A stretch of DNA of 37,486 nucleotides from Lysobacterales bacterium (GCA_026996795.1 JALWKC010000224.1:1-37486), one strand, 5' to 3'; shown: positions 16,462 through 25,409, numbered from the stretch's first letter. The notes: generated from the letters alone by a model not told the origin. Numbers and translations: made by a program.

Positions 16462-18990
16462 CTAAGGGACTTTCCTCTTCAGGATGCGGCGGGCATTGAG
16501 CACCACCAGAATGGACGAAACGGACATGCCAATGGCGGCCATCCAGGGTTTGAGCAGGCCCATCACGGCCAGGGGCGTAATGGCCAGGTTATAGGCAATG
16601 GCCCAGGCGATATTCTGGCGGATGATGCGGCTGGTGCGACGGGCGGTCTCCCGCGCGGTCAGCAGGCCGCGCAAGCGCCCGCCCATGAGCACCAGATCGG
16701 CGGCAGAACGAGCCAGTTGCGCGCCCTGGTTAAAACTGAAGGACACATTGGCCTGTGCCAGCACCGGCGCGTCATTGATGCCGTCACCCACCATGACCAC
16801 CTTTTCTCCGCTGGCTTGTCTCTGCTTAACCAGATTGATCTTGTGTTCGGGCCGGTAATGGCCGTGCCAACGGGCCACGCCCAGTTGCCCGGCCACCGCT
16901 TCCACAATGGCCGGCGCATCGCCGCTGACAATCTCGCAGTTGACACCCGCCTGCTGCAAGGCGGCGATGGTTGCCGCCGCATCCGGGCGCAAGCGGCTGC
17001 TCAGTTGAAAGACACCGGCGACTGCCTGCTCATTGCCCAGCCAGACTTCCGTGCCCTGAGGAGCCGGGGCGTTGTCCAGGACGGCCTGACGATCCGCTTC
17101 AGGCAACAGCGCCAGCACCCAGTCCCTTTTACCGGCACGCCAGCGGCGGCCTGCCACACGGCCTTCCATGCCTTTGCCCGGAACCGGCACAATCTCACTG
17201 GCCTGCACGCCGGCGTGCCTGCAGCCATCAAAGGCCGTGGCGATGGGGTGGTGGTTGTCTTTTTCCAGTGCGGCAACGATGGTGCATGCGCTGCTTTGGT
17301 CCTGCTCAGCCAGGGGATGCCAGTGGCTGATGCGCATGGCGAATTCAGTCAAGGTGCCGGTTTTGTCGAAGACCCAGGTGCGGCATTTGGGTAGTTCACC
17401 CAGGGCGTCCAGGCTGTTGATGAGTACGCCATTGCGCACCAGTTGCACACTGGCTGCGGTGAGCGCCGCCGGGGTGGCCAGGGACAAGGCGCAGGGGCAG
17501 GTGGCTACCAGCACCGCCAACACCACGGGGATCAGGTTTTGTGGGTCGTGAATGCTGTACCAGCCGGCGGTGATGGCCGCCAGCAGCAAGACCGCCGCCA
17601 CAAACCAGCCAGCCAGCCGGTCCACCAGTTGCAGGCTTTTGGGCCGCTGCATTTGCGCCTGTTCCAGCAAGTCGGTGAGGGTGCCGAGAAAGGTTTCGTT
17701 GCCCAGGGCAGTGGAGCGCAGCTGCAATTCGCCCTGCAGGACTTTGGCCCCGGCCAGCACCGTGTCGCCGGTTTGCTTCAGCACCGGAGTGGATTCGCCG
17801 GTGAGCAGGGATTCATCCAGCTCGGCCTGACCGGCAATCACCTTGCCATCACAAGGCACCACTTCGCCACGGCGCACCACCAGCACATCGCCCTTGTGAA
17901 TGCTTTCCAGCGGCACGTGTTCGGTACCTGTGTGCTCATGACTTTGATCGCTGTTCCGGGGTGAATCCGGCAGCAGGCGGCGCACGCTGACCGGCACCAT
18001 GGAGGCCAGGGCCTCGCGCGCGTTCATGCCCTTGTGACGCACGCCCATTTCCAGGTGGCGGCCGGCCAGCAGGAAAAACACGAACATCACCATGGAATCA
18101 AAATAAATCGCCTGGGTATCGCCCTGCAAAACGTGCCAGACACTAAAGAAGTAGGCCAGCGAGATGGACAGGGCCACCGGCACGTCCATGCCCAGGTGGC
18201 GGTTTTTGAGATCGCGCAGCGCGTTTTTGACGAACACCGAACCGGCGTAGAAATACACCGCCGTGGCCACCAGCATGCTGATGAGGCCAAAAAAACGCTT
18301 TGAAGTGGCGTCCATGCCATGAAAATCGGCCCCATACAGGGCCACGGCGAACATCATCACCTGCATCATGCCCAGCCCGGCCACCACCAGCCGCTTCATG
18401 CTGGCCTTGCGTTCGGCTTCCGGTGCGTCATCGGCGCTGGCGTTGGTGAGAATCGGGTGATAACCCAATTGGTCGATCACCGCCAGAATCTGGCTCAACG
18501 GCAGTTGCTGGCGGTCAAAGTCTATCTGCAACTGGCGGGTGATGGTGTTCAGGCGCACGTCCTGCACGCCAGGCACTTCCCGCAACTGGCGGTCAATCAA
18601 CCAACCGCAGGCCGAGCAATACAGGCCATCAATGCGAATGGAAGCGGTATAGTCCCTGTCCTTGTTACCACCGGGACGCGGCTGACAGACGCGGGCGAAG
18701 GTGGCCGGGTCGTCCCAGTGTTGCCACTGTTGCGGGTCGGGCAAAGCGCGTTCACCGGGCTTGGCATCGCCCCGGTAGCGGTAGAAATCGCATTGGCCCT
18801 GGGCGCTGATGAACTGGGCCACGGCCTGGCAGCCGTGGCAACAAAAGGCTTGCTCCTGACCATTGACTGGCAGGCGGATATCGACTCCGGCCGGAATCGG
18901 TTCGCCACAGTGGAAGCAGGCTTGCGCCTGCTCAGTCGCGTCAGTGGTGGCGGTGTCAGACTGACCCGGGCCAGACGGGCGGGCGCTCAT
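16462..18990 (-). CDS. ccoI: Cu(+)-exporting P1B-type ATPase for cbb3 oxidase assembly
   Basis: 842 residues. An N-terminal metal-binding module (CFHCGEPIPAGV ... CCHGCQAV) is followed by an HMA domain with CSACGWLID. About eight membrane helices include the TCPCALSLATPAAL metal-path motif. The phosphorylation site is DKTGTLTE and the hinge GDGINDAPVLAQA. This domain order is that of CcoI/FixI/CtpA2, which moves copper to the periplasmic side for the CuB centre of CcoN rather than for detoxification. Its ATG overlaps the ccoH stop by 4 nt. No ccoS follows: the next gene is the convergent flavin oxidase. Confidence 0.96.
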   Translation of the reverse strand: MSARPSGPGQSDTATTDATEQAQACFHCGEPIPAGVDIRLPVNGQEQAFCCHGCQAVAQFISAQGQCDFYRYRGDAKPGERALPDPQQWQHWDDPATFARVCQPRPGGNKDRDYTASIRIDGLYCSACGWLIDRQLREVPGVQDVRLNTITRQLQIDFDRQQLPLSQILAVIDQLGYHPILTNASADDAPEAERKASMKRLVVAGLGMMQVMMFAVALYGADFHGMDATSKRFFGLISMLVATAVYFYAGSVFVKNALRDLKNRHLGMDVPVALSISLAYFFSVWHVLQGDTQAIYFDSMVMFVFFLLAGRHLEMGVRHKGMNAREALASMVPVSVRRLLPDSPRNSDQSHEHTGTEHVPLESIHKGDVLVVRRGEVVPCDGKVIAGQAELDESLLTGESTPVLKQTGDTVLAGAKVLQGELQLRSTALGNETFLGTLTDLLEQAQMQRPKSLQLVDRLAGWFVAAVLLLAAITAGWYSIHDPQNLIPVVLAVLVATCPCALSLATPAALTAASVQLVRNGVLINSLDALGELPKCRTWVFDKTGTLTEFAMRISHWHPLAEQDQSSACTIVAALEKDNHHPIATAFDGCRHAGVQASEIVPVPGKGMEGRVAGRRWRAGKRDWVLALLPEADRQAVLDNAPAPQGTEVWLGNEQAVAGVFQLSSRLRPDAAATIAALQQAGVNCEIVSGDAPAIVEAVAGQLGVARWHGHYRPEHKINLVKQRQASGEKVVMVGDGINDAPVLAQANVSFSFNQGAQLARSAADLVLMGGRLRGLLTARETARRTSRIIRQNIAWAIAYNLAITPLAVMGLLKPWMAAIGMSVSSILVVLNARRILKRKVP

Positions 18991-19217
18991 GGCGCGGGGG
19001 TCTGCTCCTGTTTTGCCGGGATCCTGGCCGGCTGTGTTTTGGCCGGGCCCTTGAAGGCGTCATCATGCGGCACCACGATAGGGCGGTTTTGATTGGCGAT
19101 AATCACCGTGGTGATGCCGGCGATGACAGCAATCGCTGGCAGGGCAAATACAAACCACGGCCAGAACTGCCGATACCAGGGCTTATCGTCTTCCACCGGG
19201 TAGCGTCTGCTCATCAT
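18987..19217 (-). CDS. ccoH: Short CcoH/FixH-like cbb3 assembly protein
   Basis: 76 residues, about half the usual FixH/CcoH length of ~160. The N-terminal part fits the family: WYRQFWPWFVFALPAIAVIAG forms the one membrane helix with the family's WY.QFWPWF entry, followed by NRPIVVPHDDAFKG where relatives have a VDDYYKEG-like phrase. The usual periplasmic beta domain is absent and replaced by a Pro/Lys/Gln tail. Both ends are ATGA overlaps with ccoG and ccoI, so the short form is built into the operon rather than being a sequencing break. Two adjacent ATGs could serve as start. Confidence 0.82.
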   Translation of the reverse strand: MMSRRYPVEDDKPWYRQFWPWFVFALPAIAVIAGITTVIIANQNRPIVVPHDDAFKGPAKTQPARIPAKQEQTPAP

Positions 19218-20626
19218 TTGGGCCCGAAGTATTTGGTTTTCTCGGTATCCTCGGCCTGCGGGTCTTCCTTGCCGCGCACCGTCAGGCGAATGGTCTGGAT
19301 GCGCTTGAGCTTGTCCATGGGCGCTCGCACCTTGGCCGTCAGGTTGATCAGCTGGCCGGGTTCGGCCACCTTGTTTTTGTCCTGTTTGGGCAGCACCACC
19401 TGCATGCCTGGAACGCCTTCGGCGCTGACCTCGAAATGCAGGAGCTTGTCGCCCTTATTGGCAATTTTCAGCGTATAGACATTTTCCACCGTTTTGCTGT
19501 CCACGATGCGGTACAGCGCATTGCGGTCGCGCAGCACATCCACTTGCAGGCTCTGGCGATGGGCCAGCGAGTAGGTAAACAGCCCGACCATACCCATCAG
19601 AATCATGAAATAGAACACCATGCGCGGGCGCAGGATGTGTGTGGGTTTGCCTTCCAGGGCGTTTTCCGTGGTGTAGCGAATCAGTCCCGGTTCCTTGCCT
19701 TCGCGGATCATCACTTCATCGCAGGCATCAATACAGGCGGCGCAGGCGATGCATTCGTACTGCAGGCCATCGCGGATATCAATGCCGGTGGGGCAGACCT
19801 GAACGCACATGGTGCAATCGATGCAATCGCCCACCGGTTCGCCTTTTGCCAAGGCCTCTTCACGCCGCTTGCGGCCCTTCATGCGCGGCTCACCGCGCTT
19901 TTCATCGTAGGAGATAATCAGCGTGTCGCGGTCAAACATGGCGCTCTGGAAACGCGCATAGGGGCACATGTACAGGCAGACCTGTTCACGCAAAATACCG
20001 GCGTTGCCATAGGTGGCCAGCGCATAAAAGAGAATCCAGAAGGTTTCCCAGGGGCCCAGCTGGCCATGCAGTATGTTGTGCCCTAACTCCCGTATGGGCG
20101 TGAAATAACCCACAAAGGTATAACCGGTCCACAACGCCAGCGCGATCCAGAGGGCGTGCTTGATGAATTTTTTGACGATTTTTTCGCGCGTCCATGGGCC
20201 TTTGTCCAGTTTGATCTGTTTATTGCGATCGCCCTCCACCAGGCGCTCGATCCAGATGAACAACTCGGTCCACACCGTTTGCGGGCAGGCATAACCACAC
20301 CACAGTCGCCCGGCCAGGGCAGTAAAGAAAAACAACGAAAAAGCCGCTATGATCAACAGCCAGGAGAGGTAGATAAAGTCCTGTGGCCAGAACGTCAGGC
20401 CGAAAATATAAAAACGCCGGTGAGGCAGGTCAAACAACACCGCCTGATGGCCATCCCAGTTCAACCAGGGCAACACATAAAACAGGCCAAGCAGCACCCA
20501 CACAGCGAGGGTGCGCAAGGTCTGGAAGCGCCCCTTGATTTCGCGCGGGTGAATCTTTTCCTTTGATTTGTACAGTTCCAGCTTGACCTTTTGAGTCTCA
20601 CCGCCTGTGTGCTTGTTTTTATCCAT
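19214..20626 (-). CDS. ccoG: Cytochrome c oxidase accessory protein CcoG (RdxA/FixG), dicluster ferredoxin type
   Basis: 470 residues. N-terminal membrane helices (VWVLLGLFYVLPWLNW onward) include the CGYACPQTVWTEL phrase, then CLYMCPYARFQ. A double 4Fe-4S ferredoxin module follows (CIDCTMCVQVCP and CIACAACIDACD). After another helix a periplasmic Ig-like domain closes the protein. CcoG reduces Cu(II) for copper delivery to the cbb3 oxidase, as shown in Rhodobacter. The gene starts after the MITE-bearing gap, with only a weak AAGG ribosome site, and is the first of the ccoGHI group. Its ATGA overlap with ccoH is at 19214-19217. Confidence 0.96.
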   Translation of the reverse strand: MDKNKHTGGETQKVKLELYKSKEKIHPREIKGRFQTLRTLAVWVLLGLFYVLPWLNWDGHQAVLFDLPHRRFYIFGLTFWPQDFIYLSWLLIIAAFSLFFFTALAGRLWCGYACPQTVWTELFIWIERLVEGDRNKQIKLDKGPWTREKIVKKFIKHALWIALALWTGYTFVGYFTPIRELGHNILHGQLGPWETFWILFYALATYGNAGILREQVCLYMCPYARFQSAMFDRDTLIISYDEKRGEPRMKGRKRREEALAKGEPVGDCIDCTMCVQVCPTGIDIRDGLQYECIACAACIDACDEVMIREGKEPGLIRYTTENALEGKPTHILRPRMVFYFMILMGMVGLFTYSLAHRQSLQVDVLRDRNALYRIVDSKTVENVYTLKIANKGDKLLHFEVSAEGVPGMQVVLPKQDKNKVAEPGQLINLTAKVRAPMDKLKRIQTIRLTVRGKEDPQAEDTEKTKYFGPK

Positions 20627-20694
20627 GTCGATGGCCTTGTTATTCCGTAGTTATGTTGTGAGTTCGTTGTTTGGGTTTTGTGAATTGGGTGTGT

Positions 20695-20863
20695 CTAGAG
20701 AAGCTCTGATCGAATCGTGACACGGCATCTTGCAGCGTAAAATCGTCTATTTCTGCGTGGCAAACCTTCACAATAGCTTTGCTATTGCGTGCGGTTTACG
20801 CCTTGAACTGAGCAATTTTTCACTCCAATCTGTTCGCGCCAGATTCAATCAGAGGCTCTCTAG
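20695..20863. mobile_element. MITE-like element, unit 1
   Basis: About 169 bp with imperfect terminal inverted repeats: AGAAGCTCTGATCGAATC at 20699-20716 and GATTCAATCAGAGGCTCT at 20842-20859, flanked by CTAG on both sides. A central hairpin CAATAGC-TTT-GCTATTG lies near 20771-20787. It has no coding capacity. GGAAGCTCTGA-like ends with a 4-bp YTAR target resemble non-autonomous derivatives of IS5-group elements; the parent is inferred. Confidence 0.75.
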
Positions 20864-21025
20864 GGAAGCTCAGATCGAATCTGGACGAAGTAGTTTATGC
20901 CAGAAATGTTCGGGAACAAGGCGAGGTTCGCAGCCAATAGTGCGTTATTGGCAAGGGCTTTAACGCTGTAATCGGACATTTCAGGTGTAAGAAGCGAGTT
21001 CATGATTCGATCAGAGCTTCCTTAG
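20860..21025. mobile_element. MITE-like element, unit 2 (inverted relative to unit 1)
   Basis: About 166 bp. The left end GGAAGCTCAGATCGAATC (20864-20881) pairs with the right end GATTCGATCAGAGCTTCC (21004-21021). The flanks are CTAG on the left, shared with unit 1, and TTAG on the right. A CCAATA...TATTGG central hairpin is present. Read on the minus strand its interior resembles unit 1, so both belong to one family in opposite orientation. Together they fill most of the ccoG upstream gap (20627-21054). Confidence 0.75.
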
Positions 21026-21054
21026 CTGGCACAAGGCCAGTGGCTGCTCAATGG

Positions 21055-21351
21055 TTAACGATCAATTCGTTTGGCCAGTTTGGTGCGTGGCAAAACCATC
21101 ACCACGCCGGCCAATATGGCAGCCACCGCATTGAAAAACCAGAAAAAGAAGAAGCCGATGGTATAGGTCTGCATGATGGAAAAATCGTTTTCCCAGGTCA
21201 TGATGTCGGCCAGCAAATCCGGGTCAAAGGCAGCAAAAAACACCATGGTTTCAGCCGCAGCCGTGAGAAAGGATATCCACAGGGCCAGCGACAACCGGCG
21301 GTAGAAAATCCGCTTCAGTTGTCGCTGGTTGTAGTCCTGAATCTGGCTCAT
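21055..21351 (-). CDS. Two-TM protein encoded directly after ccoP, function unknown
   Basis: 98 residues with a basic N terminus (YNQRQLKRIFYRRLS) and two hydrophobic segments (about LALWISFLTAAAETMVFFAAF and YTIGFFFFWFFNAVAAILAG). A short acidic stretch DPDLLADIMTWENDF lies between them and a basic tail closes it. Its ATG overlaps the ccoP stop by 4 nt, so it is translated with the oxidase subunits. I know no standard cco gene of this form; it is not CcoS or CcoH. Position suggests a small subunit or assembly helper of the cbb3 complex. Confidence 0.85.
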   Translation of the reverse strand: MSQIQDYNQRQLKRIFYRRLSLALWISFLTAAAETMVFFAAFDPDLLADIMTWENDFSIMQTYTIGFFFFWFFNAVAAILAGVVMVLPRTKLAKRIDR

Positions 21352-22244
21352 TGATTGTGGCTCAGGGAGTAGACATACGCTGCCACCACCTTGATGGCCT
21401 CAGGCTCCAGCACGCCTTTGTGAGCCGGCATGGTGCCGGAGGCGCCTTCATGCAGCACGGTTTCGATGATGGCATCGGAGGTGCCGTGCAACCAGATATC
21501 ATTGGTCAGATCCGGTGCGCCAATGACCTTGTTGCCTTTGCCATCCACGCCGTGACAGGCGGCACAAAAGTTCTGGAACTTCTGCTTGCCGGCCTCAACC
21601 AAGGCCGGATCGCCCGGCTTGCCGTGCCAGGTGGCGCGAACAAAGGTGGCCACCTGCTGAATGCCTTCCTCACCCAGCACCTGGGCAAAAGGCGGCATGA
21701 CGCCATGACGGCCATTGGTGATGGACGTCTTGATGTTTTCCGGCTCGCCACCATAGAGCCACTCTTCGTCCGTCAGGTTGGGAAAGCCAATAGCGCCCTG
21801 GGCATCAGAACCGTGACACACCGCGCAGCGGTTGGCAAAAATGTTACCGCCAATTTTCAGCGCTTCGGGGTCTTTGGCCAGTTCGGGAATGCCTTTGTCC
21901 TTGAACTGGCTGAAATATTCCTGCCGGGCCTCACGCACCACGGCGAATTCTTCCTTGAACTGTTTTTCCTGCGTCCAGCCCAGCAAGCCCTTGACGTTAC
22001 CCAGGCCCGGGTAAAGGACCAGGTAGAGGAAACCGAAGACAATGGTCAGGATAAACAGGTTCAACCACCATTTGGGCAGCGGGTTGTTGAGTTCACGCAG
22101 ATCCTTATCCCACACATGTCCCGTGTCATTTTCGTGGTCGGCACCTTCCACTTCGGTTTTGGAAGTGGCCAGCAACAGCCAGGCATAAGCGACGATCTGG
22201 ATAATCACCCCGATAATAATGTAGATACTCCAGCTGCTACTCAT
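21348..22244 (-). CDS. ccoP: cbb3-type cytochrome c oxidase subunit III, di-heme cytochrome c
   Basis: 298 residues. N-terminal membrane anchor(s) (IYIIIGVIIQIVAYAWLLL and LNLFILTIVFGFLYLVLY) are followed by two periplasmic cytochrome c domains with CAVCHGSDAQG and CAACHGVDGKG. The ending AAYVYSLSHNQ is the usual CcoP close. It passes electrons from soluble cytochromes to CcoO/CcoN. ATGA overlaps link it to ccoQ upstream and to the 98-residue membrane protein downstream. Confidence 0.97.
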   Translation of the reverse strand: MSSSWSIYIIIGVIIQIVAYAWLLLATSKTEVEGADHENDTGHVWDKDLRELNNPLPKWWLNLFILTIVFGFLYLVLYPGLGNVKGLLGWTQEKQFKEEFAVVREARQEYFSQFKDKGIPELAKDPEALKIGGNIFANRCAVCHGSDAQGAIGFPNLTDEEWLYGGEPENIKTSITNGRHGVMPPFAQVLGEEGIQQVATFVRATWHGKPGDPALVEAGKQKFQNFCAACHGVDGKGNKVIGAPDLTNDIWLHGTSDAIIETVLHEGASGTMPAHKGVLEPEAIKVVAAYVYSLSHNQ

Positions 22245-22396
22245 AGCTTGTCTCCTCTGCTGATTTGAGGCTCGTCATCTTCCAGCGGAAGTTGCGCCAT
22301 GCGATCAAAGGTTGGTTGTTGACGATCACTCCAGGCCCAGTAAACCACGCCAAAAAAGAGAATCATCATGAGAATGATAAAAATTCCACTGATCAT
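22241..22396 (-). CDS. ccoQ: cbb3-type cytochrome oxidase small subunit CcoQ
   Basis: 51 residues read on the minus strand from ATG 22396-22394 to TGA 22243-22241. The protein begins [20 protein letters not shown], one membrane helix, then [18 protein letters not shown] and an acidic tail ending RGDKL. This is the normal size and topology of CcoQ, which stabilises the assembled oxidase. Four-base ATGA overlaps tie it to ccoO and ccoP. Confidence 0.93.
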   Translation of the reverse strand: MISGIFIILMMILFFGVVYWAWSDRQQPTFDRMAQLPLEDDEPQISRGDKL

Positions 22397-23013
22397 TGTG
22401 GGATACTCCTGGGCGCCGCGGTACCCAATACCTGCAGGTAGGCAATGAGTGCTTCCAGCTTGGTTTTGCCTTCCACCGCCTTGGCTGCATTGGCCACCTC
22501 TTCATCGCTGTAGGGATGACCCATCCATTGCAGGGTTTTCAGGCTTTTCTGGGTCAGCTCCGGGTCAACCATTTCTTCGGCCAGCCACGGGAAAGCCGGC
22601 ATGTTGGACTCAGGCACCACCGAACGCGGGTCCATCAGGTGCACCTCGTGCCATTCATCGGAGTAACGACCGCCCACGCGGGCCAGGTCCGGCCCGGTGC
22701 GCTTGGAGCCCCATTGAAACGGGCGGTCATAGACGGACTCACCCGCCAGCGAATACGGCCCGTAGCGCAACACCTCGGACACAAAGGGACGGACTTGCTG
22801 CGAATGGCACACGTAACAGCCTTCGCTCACGTAAATATCCCGTCCGGCCTGTTGCAGGGCGGTGTAGGGCTTCAACCCCGGCACCGGCTCCACCGCCTTG
22901 GCATCAAACATCAGCGGCACAATTTCAAACAGGCCGGCAATGCTGACCACCACCGCGATCAGCACGCCCATGAGGCCAACGTTTTTTTCGACAATTTCGT
23001 GATTCAGTTTCAT
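22393..23013 (-). CDS. ccoO: cbb3-type cytochrome c oxidase subunit II, mono-heme cytochrome c
   Basis: 206 residues. One N-terminal membrane helix ([20 protein letters not shown]) precedes a periplasmic cytochrome c domain with heme motif [11 protein letters not shown]. The downstream SNMPAFPWL carries the axial Met. Length and motif order are standard for CcoO. It is coupled to ccoN and ccoQ by ATGA overlaps. Confidence 0.97.
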   Translation of the reverse strand: MKLNHEIVEKNVGLMGVLIAVVVSIAGLFEIVPLMFDAKAVEPVPGLKPYTALQQAGRDIYVSEGCYVCHSQQVRPFVSEVLRYGPYSLAGESVYDRPFQWGSKRTGPDLARVGGRYSDEWHEVHLMDPRSVVPESNMPAFPWLAEEMVDPELTQKSLKTLQWMGHPYSDEEVANAAKAVEGKTKLEALIAYLQVLGTAAPRSIPQ

Positions 23014-24437
23014 GCGGCTTTCACTCCGTGAGTCAGGGGCAGGTCAGCCGGCTCGTCACCACGAACGGTTTTCCAGACGTTGTAGGCCATGATAAACATG
23101 CCGGCCAGGAACATCAGACCACCGAGGAAACGGGCAATGTAGTACGGATAAGTGGCTTTGATGCTCTCGATAAAGGAGTAAACCAGTGTGCCGTCGGGGT
23201 TCACATCACGCCACATCAGGCCCTGCATCACACCGGCAATCCACATGGAGGCGATGTAAAGCACAATGCCCAGGGTGGCCACCCAGAAGTGCACATTAAT
23301 CAGTTGCGTGCTGTACATCTGCTTGCGGCCATACAGGCGCGGGAACAGCACATACAGCGAACCCAGTGTCATCATGGCGACCCAGCCCAGGGCGCCTGAA
23401 TGCACGTGGCCGATGGTCCAATCGGTGTAGTGACTCATGGCGTTAACGGTTTTGATCGCCATCATCGGGCCTTCAAAAGTGGACATGCCGTAAAAGGACA
23501 GTGACACAATCAGGAACTTGATAATGGGATCGTCACGCAGCTTGTGCCAGGCGCCAGACAGGGTCATGATGCCGTTGATCATGCCGCCCCAGGAAGGCGC
23601 CAGCAGAATCAGCGAAAAGACCATGCCCAGGGACTGCGCCCAGTCAGGCAGGGAAGTGTAATGCAGGTGGTGAGGGCCGGCCCACATGTAAGAGGAGATC
23701 AAGGCCCAGAAATGCACGATGGACAAACGGTAGGAGTAAATCGGGCGGCCGGCCTGTTTTGGCACGAAGTAATACATCATGCCCAGGAAACCGGCGGTCA
23801 GGAAGAATCCCACCGCATTGTGTCCATACCACCACTGCACCAGCGCATCCACCGCACCGGAATACACCGAATAGGACAAATGCCAGTTAACCGGAATCTG
23901 CAGGTTGTTGAAAATATGCAAAATGGCAATGGTGATGATAAAGGCAGCGTAGAACCAGTTGGCCACGTAAATGTGCTTGACCTTGCGCTTGGCCAGGGTG
24001 CCAAAGAACACGATGGCATAGGCCACCCAAACCACCGTCAGCAACACATCCAGCGGCCAGATCAGTTCAGCGTATTCACGGCTTTGGGTGTAACCCAGAG
24101 GCAAGGTCACTACGGCGCCGATGATCACCAGCTGATAGCCCCAAAACACAAAGGCCGCCAATTTATCGGAAAAAAGGCGGACGTGACTGGTGCGCTGTAC
24201 CACGTAAAATGACGTCCCAATCAGGGCCGAACCGGCAAAGGCAAAAATCACCGCATTGGTGTGCAGCGGGCGCAAGCGGTTAAAGCTTAGCCAGGGCAGT
24301 ACGCCATCAAAATTCAGGGACGGCCAGACCAACTGGGCGGCAATCCACACGCCGACGGTCATTCCGATAATGCCCCAAATCAGGGTCATAACAGAAAATT
24401 GCCGCACGACTTTATCGTTATAAGTCACGTCGTTCAT
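23010..24437 (-). CDS. ccoN: cbb3-type cytochrome c oxidase catalytic subunit I
   Basis: 475 residues with about twelve membrane helices. Heme/copper ligands are visible in RPLHTN (low-spin heme His), [11 protein letters not shown] (CuB His), GPHHLHYT and [14 protein letters not shown]. It reduces O2 to water with high affinity and is coupled to proton pumping. The chosen ATG at 24435-24437 has AGAGGAAAC 4-5 nt upstream and yields the usual N terminus. A start 14 codons earlier would sit within the predicted leader, with no ribosome site. It is first in the ccoNOQP-orf98 operon and driven by an FNR-type promoter. Confidence 0.98.
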   Translation of the reverse strand: MNDVTYNDKVVRQFSVMTLIWGIIGMTVGVWIAAQLVWPSLNFDGVLPWLSFNRLRPLHTNAVIFAFAGSALIGTSFYVVQRTSHVRLFSDKLAAFVFWGYQLVIIGAVVTLPLGYTQSREYAELIWPLDVLLTVVWVAYAIVFFGTLAKRKVKHIYVANWFYAAFIITIAILHIFNNLQIPVNWHLSYSVYSGAVDALVQWWYGHNAVGFFLTAGFLGMMYYFVPKQAGRPIYSYRLSIVHFWALISSYMWAGPHHLHYTSLPDWAQSLGMVFSLILLAPSWGGMINGIMTLSGAWHKLRDDPIIKFLIVSLSFYGMSTFEGPMMAIKTVNAMSHYTDWTIGHVHSGALGWVAMMTLGSLYVLFPRLYGRKQMYSTQLINVHFWVATLGIVLYIASMWIAGVMQGLMWRDVNPDGTLVYSFIESIKATYPYYIARFLGGLMFLAGMFIMAYNVWKTVRGDEPADLPLTHGVKAA

Positions 24438-24477
24438 CGGGTTTCCTCTTGATACAGGTTTGGTCATTTGACCGGCC

Positions 24478-24483
24478 ATTATA
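24478..24483 (-). promoter_or_regulatory. Predicted -10 of the ccoN promoter
   Basis: Perfect TATAAT on the minus strand. Using the usual -12 to -7 placement the start is at 24471, which puts the centre of the FNR-type box at exactly -41.5, the class II activator position. No recognisable -35 is needed in that class. Confidence 0.7.
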
Positions 24484-24505
24484 AGCGATTGCTAATATAA
24501 TGACT

Positions 24506-24519
24506 TTGACTGGCGTCAA
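24506..24519. promoter_or_regulatory. FNR-type operator shared by ccoN and fnr
   Basis: TTGAC-TGGC-GTCAA is a perfect palindrome, matching the FNR/ANR consensus TTGAT-N4-ATCAA except for a symmetric T-to-C change in both half-sites. It lies between the divergent ccoN and fnr genes. Confidence 0.75.
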
Positions 24520-24526
24520 TTTTTGC

Positions 24527-24532
24527 TATCAT
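24527..24532 (+). promoter_or_regulatory. Predicted -10 of fnr
   Basis: TATCAT matches 5 of 6 consensus bases. TTGACT within the operator (24506-24511) would be the -35, with a short 15-nt spacer. The operator is then centred near -26, where bound FNR should hinder polymerase. Confidence 0.45.
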
Positions 24533-24641
24533 ACGCAGACGCGCTTGCCACGCACCGGACAAACCGCTGTCAATTCGCGACTCTGGCGCACTGGCGCACC
24601 AATCAACAACCGCTACGGCTTCAAAGGCCATACTATCACAC

Positions 24642-25388
24642 ATGAGCACAGCATCCCTCAAGCGCCATCAGTTGCACAACCTGGTCAATTCGATTACCGA
24701 AACGGCCAGCCAATGCGAAAAGTGCGCCTTGCATAACATTTGCCTGCCGTCGGGCCTGGACAAGGCGGAACTGGATCACCTGGCCGAAATCATTCACTCA
24801 TCAAAATCCGTCAACAAGGGCCACGTGCTGTTTCGCGCCGGCGACCCGTTTGAGGCCTTGTATGTGGTGCACGCCGGGGTGTTCAAATCGTCCGTGGAAG
24901 ACGACAGCGGCAAGGAACGAATCATCCAGTTCAACCTGCCCGGCGAAGTGGTGGGGCTGGATGGCATTTACGATTCGCGCTATCAGACCACCGTCACCGC
25001 GCTGAGTTCAGGGTCCTACTGCAAAATCCCGTTTAACGACCTGTTACAGGCCGCCGGCCAGTACCCGGAACTGCAGAAACAGCTGTTCCGGCTGATGAGC
25101 AAAAACCTCAACAGTTGCGAACGCACGCACACAGAATTAAGCGCGCCGGCCAAACTGGCCACCTTTGTGCTCTCTCTGGCCCAGCGTTTCAAAGAGCGCG
25201 GTTTTTCGCCGCTGGAGTTTGACCTGCCCATTTCCCAACGCGACATGGCCAACTTTCTGGGCATGGCGGAAGAAACCCTCAGCCGCCTGTTCAAAAAGTT
25301 TCAAACCCGCAGCGTGCTGGAATACAAACGCCACCACCTGAAAATACTGAATATGCCACAACTGCAAGCCATTGCCCGCGCCGGCTGA
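24642..25388 (+). CDS. fnr: FNR/ANR-type oxygen-sensing transcription regulator
   Basis: 248 residues. N-terminal cysteines 25, 28 and 34 (CEKCALHNIC) plus Cys127 (GSYCKIP) match the four ligands of the oxygen-labile 4Fe-4S cluster. A cyclic-nucleotide-type beta roll (about 50-135), a dimer helix and a C-terminal winged HTH follow. The recognition helix reads EETLSRLFKKF, keeping the Glu, Ser and Arg (211, 214, 215) that contact TTGAT half-sites. It activates anaerobic or microaerobic genes when oxygen is low. The adjacent divergent cbb3 operon with an FNR-type box is its obvious target, and autoregulation is likely. The patatin gene follows 21 nt downstream. Confidence 0.96.
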   Translation: MSTASLKRHQLHNLVNSITETASQCEKCALHNICLPSGLDKAELDHLAEIIHSSKSVNKGHVLFRAGDPFEALYVVHAGVFKSSVEDDSGKERIIQFNLPGEVVGLDGIYDSRYQTTVTALSSGSYCKIPFNDLLQAAGQYPELQKQLFRLMSKNLNSCERTHTELSAPAKLATFVLSLAQRFKERGFSPLEFDLPISQRDMANFLGMAEETLSRLFKKFQTRSVLEYKRHHLKILNMPQLQAIARAG

Positions 25389-25409
25389 AACCGCCTTGAC
25401 TAATTAACG

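Noticed and set aside
18319-19092. 257-codon plus-strand open frame
   Set aside because: It is a shadow of ccoI and ccoH, with low-information His/Ala/Gly-rich translation typical of the complement of GC-rich genes.
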